From Parafilimonas terrae (GTDB lineage: Bacteria > Bacteroidota > Bacteroidia > Chitinophagales > Chitinophagaceae): 64,000 nt of DNA. Positions 8,217 to 17,000 of this stretch are shown here, piece by piece; the first letter of the stretch is position 1; the number at the start of each line of letters is the position of its first letter. The translations under genes and the position numbers were made by a program. The notes under the pieces are model-generated. The model was not told where the DNA came from. It saw only the letters and a program-made list of their open reading frames with translations, and made no database searches. Where the stretch lies: the NCBI RefSeq assembly GCF_900115755.1, contig NZ_FOXQ01000001.1, positions 682,001 to 746,000 of the forward strand, written 5' to 3'.

Positions 8217-11200
8217 TTACTGATCAACAGGTATCATAATAATAACCCTTGTGCCCGCTGCGCTGCCATCATCATATTTAAGGTCGCTTATTTCAACAGT
8301 AGCATCAAACTGCACATGCTTATTAAGCAGGGCCAGCCTGTCTTCCGTGAGCTTCATGCCTAAAGATTTTTTTGATGAAACTGATTTGCTCTTTAATTCC
8401 ATGGCACGCTGCCTGCCAATACCGTTATCTTCTATCATGCATTGCAATACATTATTGCTGATGGAAAGATGAACTGAAAGATGCCCCGCTTCTTCTTTAT
8501 GCAGCAATCCGTGCCATATTGAATTTTCCACATAAGGCTGAATAATAAGCGGTGGAACAAATAAGCTGTCGGGGCAAACATCTTCATCCGTTGTAATGGT
8601 GTATGTAAATTGTTTTTCAAAACGAATGCTTTCCATTTCAATATATAATTTCAGCGCCTCCAGTTCGCTGGAAAGGGTAACAGTTTGATTATTGCTGTTA
8701 TCAAGTATAAGCCTTATAAGCTTTGCAAACCGTGTAAGGTAAAGCGATGCGGTGGCCTGGTCGCTTTTTACTATATACCGGTTAATAGAATTAAGACAAT
8801 TAAAAATAAAGTGAGGGTTCATTTGTGCCCGTAATGCCTGCATTTCAACTTCTGCCATTTTCTGCTTTGTTTCCATCAACGATTTTTCTGCTGCTGCCTT
8901 TTCGGCTTCGGCTTTTATATTCATTATTTTACCTGCACACAAGGAAGCAATTGTTTGAAGTATATGCAGGTGCTTTTGAGTAAAGAACGATTTTTTTGAG
9001 TGTTCGCAATCAATTACGCCAAAAACTGCATCTTCTATCATAACAGGCACCGTTATTTCCGACAGCCTTCTTTTATCATCCACGATATACCGTTCATCTT
9101 CAAGCGTGTTTTTTACAATAACCGGCTGCCCCGTTTGTGCCACATAACCCGTTATACCTTTTCCAACGGGTATTTCAATAGGCGTAATAATAGTAAATGC
9201 TTTCGGGCTTTTGGCGCCATAAGCTGCCACCTGGCATAAAACCTGTTTTTCTTTATCCAGCTCATATATTACACAGTCTTCAAAGTGAAGGCGGCCTATA
9301 CAATTCCTGGCAACATCCCATAACACTTCCCTCACCGATTGCTGCTGATACATGCTGGAAGCAAAGTGGTTAATGGCCTGTTCCACTTCAAGCTCTTCCT
9401 GTTTAAGATGCAGCCGCCTGTTACGGCTTTTTATTGAAAAAAATATCAATACTAATGCACATACCAGGCAACACAACAAAAACCATCCGTTTAACCAAAA
9501 CGGAACATCAATAATGAATGGAAAGGCAGATGGTGTGTTTACCCAATCTACATTGTTAATGCTGGCCTGCACTTCCAGCACATATTTACCGGGGCCAAGG
9601 CCCGTAAAACGAAGCTGGTTATTGTTTCCAAGATTAGTCCATACATTATCAAAACCTGCCAGCCTGTACCGGTACTGCACCTTGCCCGCATTGTTATAAT
9701 AGGGCGCTGCAAAACCCACTTCAAATGATCTTTCATTATAAGGAATATCACGAACGCTGCTGATATTGTAAACTACAGAATCGTTGAATAATTTAATATA
9801 AGAAATGTAAACTTTCAGGTGATCATTTTGCCGGCTCATTTTTTCCGGGTTTAGGTAATTGAGGCCGTTAGTGCCGCCAAAAAATAATGTTCCATCCTCA
9901 CTGCGGTACCAGCAGTTAGGACTAAAACCATATCCCTGCACATTATCAGTATAATCATACAGGTGCAACCGTTTATGCAGCGTATCGTAACTATAAATGC
10001 CATTATCCGAGCTGGCCCATATCGTTCCTTTTTCGTCCTGATATAAAGAGGCTATAAAAATATTATCGAATACATCTGAATATTTTGTTACCAGCACTTG
10101 ATTACCCTTGCGTACAGCAATATACAAACCGTTATTCAGCGTAAATAAAAAGCGGTTATCTGCGGTAGCAAAACCCGCTCTTACCAGCATTTGATTATTG
10201 GGAAGGGTTACCGGCCCCAAATAATTCATATTGTTGTCAAAGAGGTGCAGTCCTAATTGCGTGGTAAGCCAAACAAAGCCGTCGGGTGTTTGAAAACAAA
10301 AATTTGAATTTTCACCGGACGCCTGTGTTTTCAGGCGTTTCAGCATATATGTTTTTCCATCCAGTATATAAATCGCATCTTTTCCCGTTATAACATGGTT
10401 ACCGTTTTGCAGAGTGGTAATAGCATCTATATAATCCTGTTCGCTTAATTGTTTTGTGCTGTCACTTTCATATAATGGCCGTCTATATTTTTTCGTTTCA
10501 GGATTAAATAACCATATACCAAGATCGCCCGGCCCCAATATTACATACCGTCCGTCCCAGGCTATGCCCCTCACGGCAGGATAGGATAATTGATCCCGGC
10601 TTCCTTCCTGCGGCAGGTAAACTGTCCAATCATTAATCTTCCTGTTCCAGTGTATAAACCCATTGGCGCTTGCCAGCCAGAAATCATGTTTCCCATCGCC
10701 GGTTATGCCCCGTATATTGTCAATGGTAGCAGGCAGGTTAAGCCCTTGTTTGTTCATTCGCAACAGGCCAAATGATTGGCCGTTTAAAGAAAACCGGCTA
10801 ATGCCATTGCCGGTTATCATCCACACAAAATTATCCGGATCTATATACAGATAGCTTGTATAATCTGCAGTATGCTTTTGTTCTCCGCTTTCATAAATAT
10901 TAAGTGCAAGAAATGTATTGCTGATATTATCGTATTGAAATAAACCTGATGCAGAAGCAATAAGATACTTATTTGCCGCCATCAGTTTTGCATCTCTTAC
11001 ATTAAGGTATTTAGAAGTGTATGGCCCTTCAATGGCAGGGGCCGTTATGGCGGTGGTTGTATGTTTTACAAAATTATTCCAGTAGCTTATATTGTTCCAG
11101 GCGCTTACAATAGCACTGTCTTCACTAAAGGGATAAATAAATTGCGGATTGATGTTTTTAATACTGTCTAAACGGTTACTGTAAGTGTTATACCTGAAAA

Positions 11201-11786
11201 CATAATCACCCCGCTGAAAAAAAACACTGTTGCGAAAACTGGTGAAATTAAGCTCGTCATAAGGCGGAGAGATATGTTTGTTTACTTCAGCATATATAAA
11301 GCGCTTCACTGTTTCGTTGTAAACATAAATTGTATTAAGCGATGAAAGCATCACTGGTTTGCCGGGTAAAATAAAAAGGCTGCCTAAAGGATTATTACCG
11401 TTTTGTGCTGCAACCGGCACTTCTTCAAAAACCTGCCTGCCCTCATTAAAATAAAATACTTTTTTACGGGAGTTAAGCCAAAGCCTTCCCTTATCATCGC
11501 ATAAGATATTAGCAAGGTCGTTGCCCGGCTTAAAGTTAACTACCCTGCTACCATCGAACCGCTGCACACTGCGGTTATATAATATCCATAAAAACCCTTT
11601 ACTATCCTTGGTAAGCGCTATAATATTGCCAGGCCTTATACCTGATGAATAATCAAATTGCTGCACATGGTAATCTGGTAACTGGCAGCAGCAATGCTGC
11701 ACAAACACAAACATGCCCGCCAAAATGATTATACTGTGCAGAAAAAAACGATAGCCGTTTACGATGCTTTTAAAACAAGGGAACAC
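8217..11786 (-). CDS. LytS-type sensor histidine kinase with beta-propeller and GAF domains
   Basis: A sensor of about 1189 residues. I take a GTG start at 11786, which gives a normal signal peptide (residues 1-28, ending at HCCCQ); the frame is open to an ATG at 11927, but the added Cys-rich stretch looks non-coding, and an internal ATG at 11714 is also possible. Order of domains: a periplasmic two-component-regulator propeller (many FLWILYN/FVWLTTQ-like repeats), a Y_Y_Y Ig-like domain ending near residue 760 (LGPGKYVLEVQAS), one membrane helix near 765-790, a cytoplasmic GAF domain (about 815-960), then a His_kinase domain with phospho-acceptor His992 in NPHFIFNC and a C-terminal HATPase (IEDNGIGRQRA). 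This is the non-hybrid LytS layout with an extra GAF. It partners the LytTR regulator gene directly downstream. Confidence 0.9.
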   Translation of the reverse strand: MFPCFKSIVNGYRFFLHSIIILAGMFVFVQHCCCQLPDYHVQQFDYSSGIRPGNIIALTKDSKGFLWILYNRSVQRFDGSRVVNFKPGNDLANILCDDKGRLWLNSRKKVFYFNEGRQVFEEVPVAAQNGNNPLGSLFILPGKPVMLSSLNTIYVYNETVKRFIYAEVNKHISPPYDELNFTSFRNSVFFQRGDYVFRYNTYSNRLDSIKNINPQFIYPFSEDSAIVSAWNNISYWNNFVKHTTTAITAPAIEGPYTSKYLNVRDAKLMAANKYLIASASGLFQYDNISNTFLALNIYESGEQKHTADYTSYLYIDPDNFVWMITGNGISRFSLNGQSFGLLRMNKQGLNLPATIDNIRGITGDGKHDFWLASANGFIHWNRKINDWTVYLPQEGSRDQLSYPAVRGIAWDGRYVILGPGDLGIWLFNPETKKYRRPLYESDSTKQLSEQDYIDAITTLQNGNHVITGKDAIYILDGKTYMLKRLKTQASGENSNFCFQTPDGFVWLTTQLGLHLFDNNMNYLGPVTLPNNQMLVRAGFATADNRFLFTLNNGLYIAVRKGNQVLVTKYSDVFDNIFIASLYQDEKGTIWASSDNGIYSYDTLHKRLHLYDYTDNVQGYGFSPNCWYRSEDGTLFFGGTNGLNYLNPEKMSRQNDHLKVYISYIKLFNDSVVYNISSVRDIPYNERSFEVGFAAPYYNNAGKVQYRYRLAGFDNVWTNLGNNNQLRFTGLGPGKYVLEVQASINNVDWVNTPSAFPFIIDVPFWLNGWFLLCCLVCALVLIFFSIKSRNRRLHLKQEELEVEQAINHFASSMYQQQSVREVLWDVARNCIGRLHFEDCVIYELDKEKQVLCQVAAYGAKSPKAFTIITPIEIPVGKGITGYVAQTGQPVIVKNTLEDERYIVDDKRRLSEITVPVMIEDAVFGVIDCEHSKKSFFTQKHLHILQTIASLCAGKIMNIKAEAEKAAAEKSLMETKQKMAEVEMQALRAQMNPHFIFNCLNSINRYIVKSDQATASLYLTRFAKLIRLILDNSNNQTVTLSSELEALKLYIEMESIRFEKQFTYTITTDEDVCPDSLFVPPLIIQPYVENSIWHGLLHKEEAGHLSVHLSISNNVLQCMIEDNGIGRQRAMELKSKSVSSKKSLGMKLTEDRLALLNKHVQFDATVEISDLKYDDGSAAGTRVIIMIPVDQ

Positions 11787-12177
11787 AATACCACTAATAT
11801 AATGAAAGGAGTGATTACAAAAACATTCATTGTGCAAACAGCAATTTTTTTTAGCTACTATCCTTTTTATAAAACCATGCATAAATAGAAGCTGATGAAG
11901 AATATAAACGCCTGCAACATACAACATACTGCAAGCCGCTTATCATCCATTTAACACAAGTTAACATATAAGCCCAACCATTAAACCTCCGGGCCGGGTT
12001 CCTGCTTCAGGTTATAAAATCCCGCTTCGGGAAATAGATTTTTCCCTTCGTCCAATATCGTACAGTGACAGGTTAAAACATCAATTCACTTTAACAAACC
12101 AATGCTGTATAAGCACTTGACTTTGGCGTGCCGGCAGGTATAAATTCATGCATTCAATAACCAAAAAAAGTGATGTT
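11787..12177. other. Divergent intergenic region, no gene seen
   Basis: This is the divergent promoter region between the sensor kinase gene (minus) and the small secreted protein gene (plus). I see no RNA gene. A short hairpin-like run AAATCCCGCTTCGGG lies near 12017. No clear TAnnTTTG box could be fixed on either strand. The first 140 bp on the minus strand are open in frame with the kinase, so part may be coding if an upstream start is used. Confidence 0.4.
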
Positions 12178-12612
12178 ATGAAAACAGTAATTGTATATGC
12201 GCTCAGCCTTTTAATAATGGCATCAGCAATAGCAGCGCCGGGATCTTCTTTGCAGCAAAAGTTTAATGAAACATTTCCCAATGCAAAGAATGTAAAATGG
12301 TCTGATGATAAAGATGGCTTCTTTGTAAGTTTTACGCAAAACGGCAACTTTAAAAAAGCACTTTATAATAAAGACGGCGATTTTGTTTGCTCATGGAAAT
12401 ATACAGATGGAAACGACCTGCCGGTAAACATCATCATTAAACTGAATAAAAGGTTTGAAGGCTCAAAAATCCTTGGCGTTACAGAATATACAGCAGGGGA
12501 AAACATGTTCTACAATGTTAAACTGTCGAAGGGCCAAAAACTGTATAACCTGGATATTCTGAGCGATGGAACCATTGCCAGGCTACAAAAATTTAATACG
12601 CAGATTAATTAA
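12178..12612 (+). CDS. Small secreted PepSY-like protein
   Basis: A 144-residue protein with a clear signal peptide (MKTVIVYALSLLIMASAIAA). The start at 12178 is preferred to the upstream in-frame ATG at 12148 because it places the signal peptide at the N-terminus. The mature part (FNETFPNAKNVKWSDDKDG, FVSFTQNGNFKKALYNKDGDF) is the pattern of the PepSY-like putative beta-lactamase-inhibitor-like family common in Bacteroidota: a small alpha/beta periplasmic fold of unknown role. It is followed 10 bp later by a second protein of similar size and shape, so the pair is probably co-transcribed up to the terminator at 13175-13200. Confidence 0.75.
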   Translation: MKTVIVYALSLLIMASAIAAPGSSLQQKFNETFPNAKNVKWSDDKDGFFVSFTQNGNFKKALYNKDGDFVCSWKYTDGNDLPVNIIIKLNKRFEGSKILGVTEYTAGENMFYNVKLSKGQKLYNLDILSDGTIARLQKFNTQIN

Positions 12613-12622
12613 AAATTATTGT

Positions 12623-13141
12623 ATGAAAGCGCCAATATTATATGCATTGATTGCCTGTTTCGCAACAGGCATTTGCGCCGGCAACACAGGCGCACAAACT
12701 GCGGTAAACAAAGCGGCATTGTTTTCCAACGCAGCAGAAAAAAGCTATAACGAAGCTTCAAATAAAACCGTTGTAAACACAAAAATTAAAAAAGCCTTTA
12801 TAAAGGAATTTGGAGAAACAACAACCGGCGCCTGGAGCGTGACCGGCAATAATTTTCTGAATCATTTTTATATAGATGGCAGGCGGGCTAATGCTTTGTT
12901 CACCAAAAACGGCCGCCTTATTTACACAATTATTTATGGAACAGAAACCCTGCTGCCGGCAGACTTAAAAGCGTTTGTGCAAAAGGAGTATCAATGCCAT
13001 GACATTACTTCGGTTTTTGAAATAATGCAACAGGGCCGGCATATCTGGGTGGTACAATTGCAAAACAATGACAAGGTAATAACTGCAAGAATTGAAAACG
13101 GAGAGCTGGAACAAACACAGCAGTTTACCAGATCAAAATAA
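12623..13141 (+). CDS. Secreted protein, distant PepSY-like partner
   Basis: A 172-residue protein. The start MKAPILYALIACFATGICAG is chosen for its signal peptide; the frame extends upstream but overlaps the previous gene. After a low-complexity linker the mature domain (KAFIKEFGETTTGAWSV, FYIDGRRANALFTKNGRLIYT) has the same alternation of strand and helix as the preceding protein: a residue pattern for a predicted secretory protein that is distantly related to it. Function is unknown. It ends 34 bp before a strong intrinsic terminator, so the two genes form a complete two-gene unit. Confidence 0.65.
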   Translation: MKAPILYALIACFATGICAGNTGAQTAVNKAALFSNAAEKSYNEASNKTVVNTKIKKAFIKEFGETTTGAWSVTGNNFLNHFYIDGRRANALFTKNGRLIYTIIYGTETLLPADLKAFVQKEYQCHDITSVFEIMQQGRHIWVVQLQNNDKVITARIENGELEQTQQFTRSK

Positions 13142-13174
13142 CTATGCAATGTCATAATGCATAGCAGTGTAAGC

Positions 13175-13200
13175 AACCCCTTTTTCTAAAGGGGTTTTTT
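13175..13200 (+). terminator. Intrinsic terminator after the PepSY-like pair
   Basis: A perfect 9-bp stem AACCCCTTT / AAAGGGGTT with a 4-nt loop is followed by a T run. A second 7-bp hairpin (CTATGCA / TGCATAG, 13143-13165) lies just upstream of it, directly after the stop codon. Confidence 0.85.
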
Positions 13201-13275
13201 GTTTATATTCCGTAATATCTTTAGGCGTTGGCATTTGCAAAGCAAATATGCACGTTTAAAAAATTTCAATTCAAT

Positions 13276-13521
13276 ATGCAGAAGGATAAAATAAACATGC
13301 TTACACTTTTGTTGCTCTATTTAAATAGCTGGGAAGAAAAGGGATATTTTGAACCTGTGCGCCGGGCCTGGAAAGGGCACGATTTTGATACATTAAATAA
13401 ACTGGAAGAAGAAGGGCTCATTACACAAAGCAAAACAGCGAAATCATTGTTTTTAACTGAAAAGGGCATTGAAGTTGCAAAAGGGCTGGAAAGCCTGCTT
13501 AATAATTTAAAGGTGGAATAA
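13276..13521 (+). CDS. DUF6429 family protein
   Basis: An 81-residue protein starting at MQKDKINMLTLLLLYL; the frame reaches 48 bp further upstream, but family members start here. The pattern LLLYL, RRAWKGHDFDTLNKLEEEGLI and KSLFLTEKG matches the small DUF6429 family, which looks like a winged-helix-type fold and has no known function. Its stop codon overlaps the start of cdd by one base (TAATG), which implies translational coupling with the cytidine deaminase. Confidence 0.75.
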   Translation: MQKDKINMLTLLLLYLNSWEEKGYFEPVRRAWKGHDFDTLNKLEEEGLITQSKTAKSLFLTEKGIEVAKGLESLLNNLKVE

Positions 13522-14012
13522 TGACAAATACAAAAAAATATACTTTTTCGTATCACGAATTTGAAAACGACAGCCTGCTGAATGCCGGAGATAAATTACT
13601 CTTATCAAAAGCGAGGGAGATTACTGCTAAAGCTTATGCGCCTTACTCAGATTTTTTTGTGGGCGCCGCAGCATCGTTATCAAATAAAAAAATCATTACG
13701 GCTACCAACCAGGAGAATGCAAGTTTTCCCGCAGGCATTTGTGCAGAAAGGGTTTTGCTTTCAGCTATCACATCTGTTTACGGTGAAGTTGTCGTTGATA
13801 CAATAGCCATCAGCTATATCAACCGCAGGAATAATAAAAGCAATCATCCCATTTCACCATGCGGTATATGCAGGCAAAGCCTGATGGAATACCAGCAGCG
13901 TGTAAAACATCCTATACGGTTAATACTCGCCGGTATGAATGGAAAGATTGTAATAATTGATGACGCTTCTTTTTTGTTGCCATTAAATTTTAATGGTGAT
14001 GATATGATGTAG
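13521..14012 (+). CDS. cdd: Cytidine deaminase
   Basis: A 163-residue zinc-dependent cytidine deaminase that converts cytidine or deoxycytidine to uridine forms in pyrimidine salvage. The three zinc ligands and the catalytic Glu are visible: CAE at residues 74-76 (Cys74, Glu76) and PCGIC (Cys114, Cys117). Three Cys ligands are typical of the short homotetrameric type. NQENASFPAGICAE is the usual substrate-binding and active-site segment. It is translationally coupled to the DUF6429 gene. Its stop lies 8 bp from the convergent end of the CHAT gene, so no terminator fits between them. Confidence 0.93.
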   Translation: MTNTKKYTFSYHEFENDSLLNAGDKLLLSKAREITAKAYAPYSDFFVGAAASLSNKKIITATNQENASFPAGICAERVLLSAITSVYGEVVVDTIAISYINRRNNKSNHPISPCGICRQSLMEYQQRVKHPIRLILAGMNGKIVIIDDASFLLPLNFNGDDMM

Positions 14013-14020
14013 TAAATTAT

Positions 14021-17000
14021 TTATCCATCTATCATAGCATTGAAACTATCCCGCAAGGCTGTTAGATCAGGCAATATAAAATGATCCGGTTTTAAAATTT
14101 CAATAGCCTGTATCAAAGCATTTACATGTTGTACTTCTACCTTCTTCTGATCCGGGCTGCCTATTACATCCCAAACTTTACGGTAACTTTTTATCACATC
14201 TTTTGTATCGGGCATTTTACCTTTTTCTGCCGAAGCTTTTAACATCCATAAGCACAATTCTATGTTTGAAATAATGATGCTGCTCCAATAATCATTATGA
14301 ACAATTACGGCTTCAGGCATGCTGTTCTTCGTTTCTTTCAACAGTTTTATTATAGCAGCCGGTTCTTTTTCACCCCATGCTTCCAGGCCGGCCAGCACGA
14401 GTATGTTTTTAAGCGAAGCCCAGTTGATATAAGCATTAATATTTTTTTCTTTTGATGCTTCAAATGCCAGCAGGTAATTCTTATAGGCAGATGCTATTGC
14501 CTGCTGCGCTTTTGCTTTATTGTTTTTATAGAAATAAATTTTTCTTTTAAAAGCGCTGCCTAACAGTATATATCTTTCTGCCGATGGGTTTAAATGAATT
14601 AAGGCCTGGAGGTCTGCTATGGCCCTGTCAAATTCTTTTTGCACCGGGCCTGTCGGCAAGCCATTGTCAATACCGGTTATTAAATGCTTAATCCTTATGT
14701 TACAATATTGCTCCGCGGCAGTAAATGAATAAGATGCATTTTCTGAATATAACAATGCCTCAAACTTTTTTATAGCTGCTTCATAGTCGTTTAAAGCTTT
14801 ATAAATAAAAGCTTCCATTTCTGTGATGCGCGGCGTTCTCAGCTCTTGCTTTTCCACTTCATTTATAATCTGTGCAAGCTTGTTTTTAATGGCTTCTTTA
14901 TTTACATCAGGCGTATCTAAGTCGCTCAGCAAATTATTCAGATCAGTTTCCGCCTGCTCTGATATAATATAACTTTTTACTGCGCTGCTTCCTGCACGTT
15001 CATTCAATTTATAAAAAGGATCGCCATAAGTTTGATAAGCGCCCCAGGTATTCTTATTCCCGTAATTCTGATATATATTTTCCCTTGCAGCTTTTACGGC
15101 TTCGCCAAAAGTTTTTCCCTGGAACATGCATTCATAAAACTTCATTGCGAACGTTAAAGCAGCTTCATCATCAACAGCCCAGCCCGCAACAACAACAGCT
15201 TTTACGCCATTGTTAATTAATTGCGTACCAATGTTAGCAGCCAGTTTAAATCGTTCCTGGAAAAGCGCTTCAGCCACACCACTTGTTTTGCCAAGAAAAC
15301 AACAGTTAACAAACACAAGTTCAGGCGTAGTGCTCATTTGGGCTATTTCTGCAGTGGTAAGAAAACTGTTCTGGCCAATCACCATGCCTGAAGGTTTATC
15401 CGGGTCTTCATTAAAAACGCCGTGGCCTGCCAGGTGAATGATCTTGTAATCTGCGCTAACTAAAGCCGGCACTATTGCTCCTGCAGATTCATTAAGCAGC
15501 GTTCTTGCATTATAACCCTGGCCGGTTAATAATTTCGATACTTCATCGGCTTCTTTATAAGCGCCCGGCAATTGAGGAAAAAACCCTTTAAGATCAGGAT
15601 CGCCAACAACCAATGCTGTACTTCCCGGAACAGAATCTATTACAAGCCTGCTGTTAGCTGTAGCCAACTGGCGTATCATGCCTGCATTTATACAAAGCGG
15701 TGTTGCATCCTGGCTTTTATCCTGCAGCAATTCCCATGGAAAGCCTGCGGTATATTCATCTAATACCCAAATTATATTGCCATGTTTTTTTAACCGGCTC
15801 TTAAAATCGTTTGGTATAAGCAGTTCAAAAATAGCCCGCGCTTTTTCGCCGGTCCAGTTATTGTCAGTTGAGATTTCTTTTATCAAATCATCAACAATGC
15901 CGGTGCAGGTATAAACAGTTCTAAGGTCTTCCCTTGCCGCACTGGTTGATATGGAAAAGCGCATGCCTGTTATTTCACCTTTTTTATTTTCCTGCTTTAT
16001 TATGGTTATGCGGTTCCACCAGTCATTGGTTTCATCAAGCAGCATTTGCTTTTTAGCGCCGGGTATTTTATTTAAGGTGTTATTTGTGATAGTGATATTT
16101 AAAGTGCCGCCAGCTTCTTTACCCAGCCTGCGTATGGCATACATACACCGCAAAGCCGTGTCTTCATAGAGTTCCACAAATTCAACGCATTCTATTTGTT
16201 TTGCTTTTTCTTTAAAGAGACTGCTGATTTTTGTATTCGCATTAATGATGCCCTGTAAAATTGAATCGACTGAATTTTCAACGGAGAGGCCGCCATATCC
16301 ACAGGCAATAATTAATGATGTAACGCCAAGCGGCTGCTTTACCTGGTAACCCGAATTAAGGTTTTGTTTATTGATGAGTTTTATAAGATATTTTTCAATA
16401 CTTAGCTCTGCGGATTTCGCCAGTTCGAAACCCGTAAGATTTCCCGGCTCATCTAAACCGATAATAATAGCGCCGGGAAAACCATCGCCGCTGTAAGTAA
16501 GATGTATGTCATGCGTTCCTATTTCGCCGGGATATAAACCTAGCTTATGCTGTTGCGATAAAATGCCATTTAGCAAACCGTCAATGCGGGCTTCAGCATA
16601 CAGCACGCCATCATTTTTAAAATGACCTGCTATAACAGGATAAGATGCATATTTGAGATCGCCGTGCGATACCGATACTTTTATGGGCAGGTCGCTGGTA
16701 TTGATTTTTTCATCTGATGGCGGCAGGCTTAATAATGTATTGGCGAGGCCTTCGGGTGAAAGATCAAAATCAGTGATTTCCGGCTTCCTGAATACTTTTT
16801 TATCGCCTCTTATAACAGGCCTGCTCTTACTGATGAGATTTGTTTCGCCTTTTTCCAGTATCTCTTTTATAGCATTAAAAATAGCAGGTGTATTAGATAA
16901 AGCGCCATGCGAATAATTCACATAATAAACCTTACCGGCTTCAATCATAGGCCTGGGAATACCAGACTCCCATGTTACACTTTGGTCGCCTTCGCCAGTG

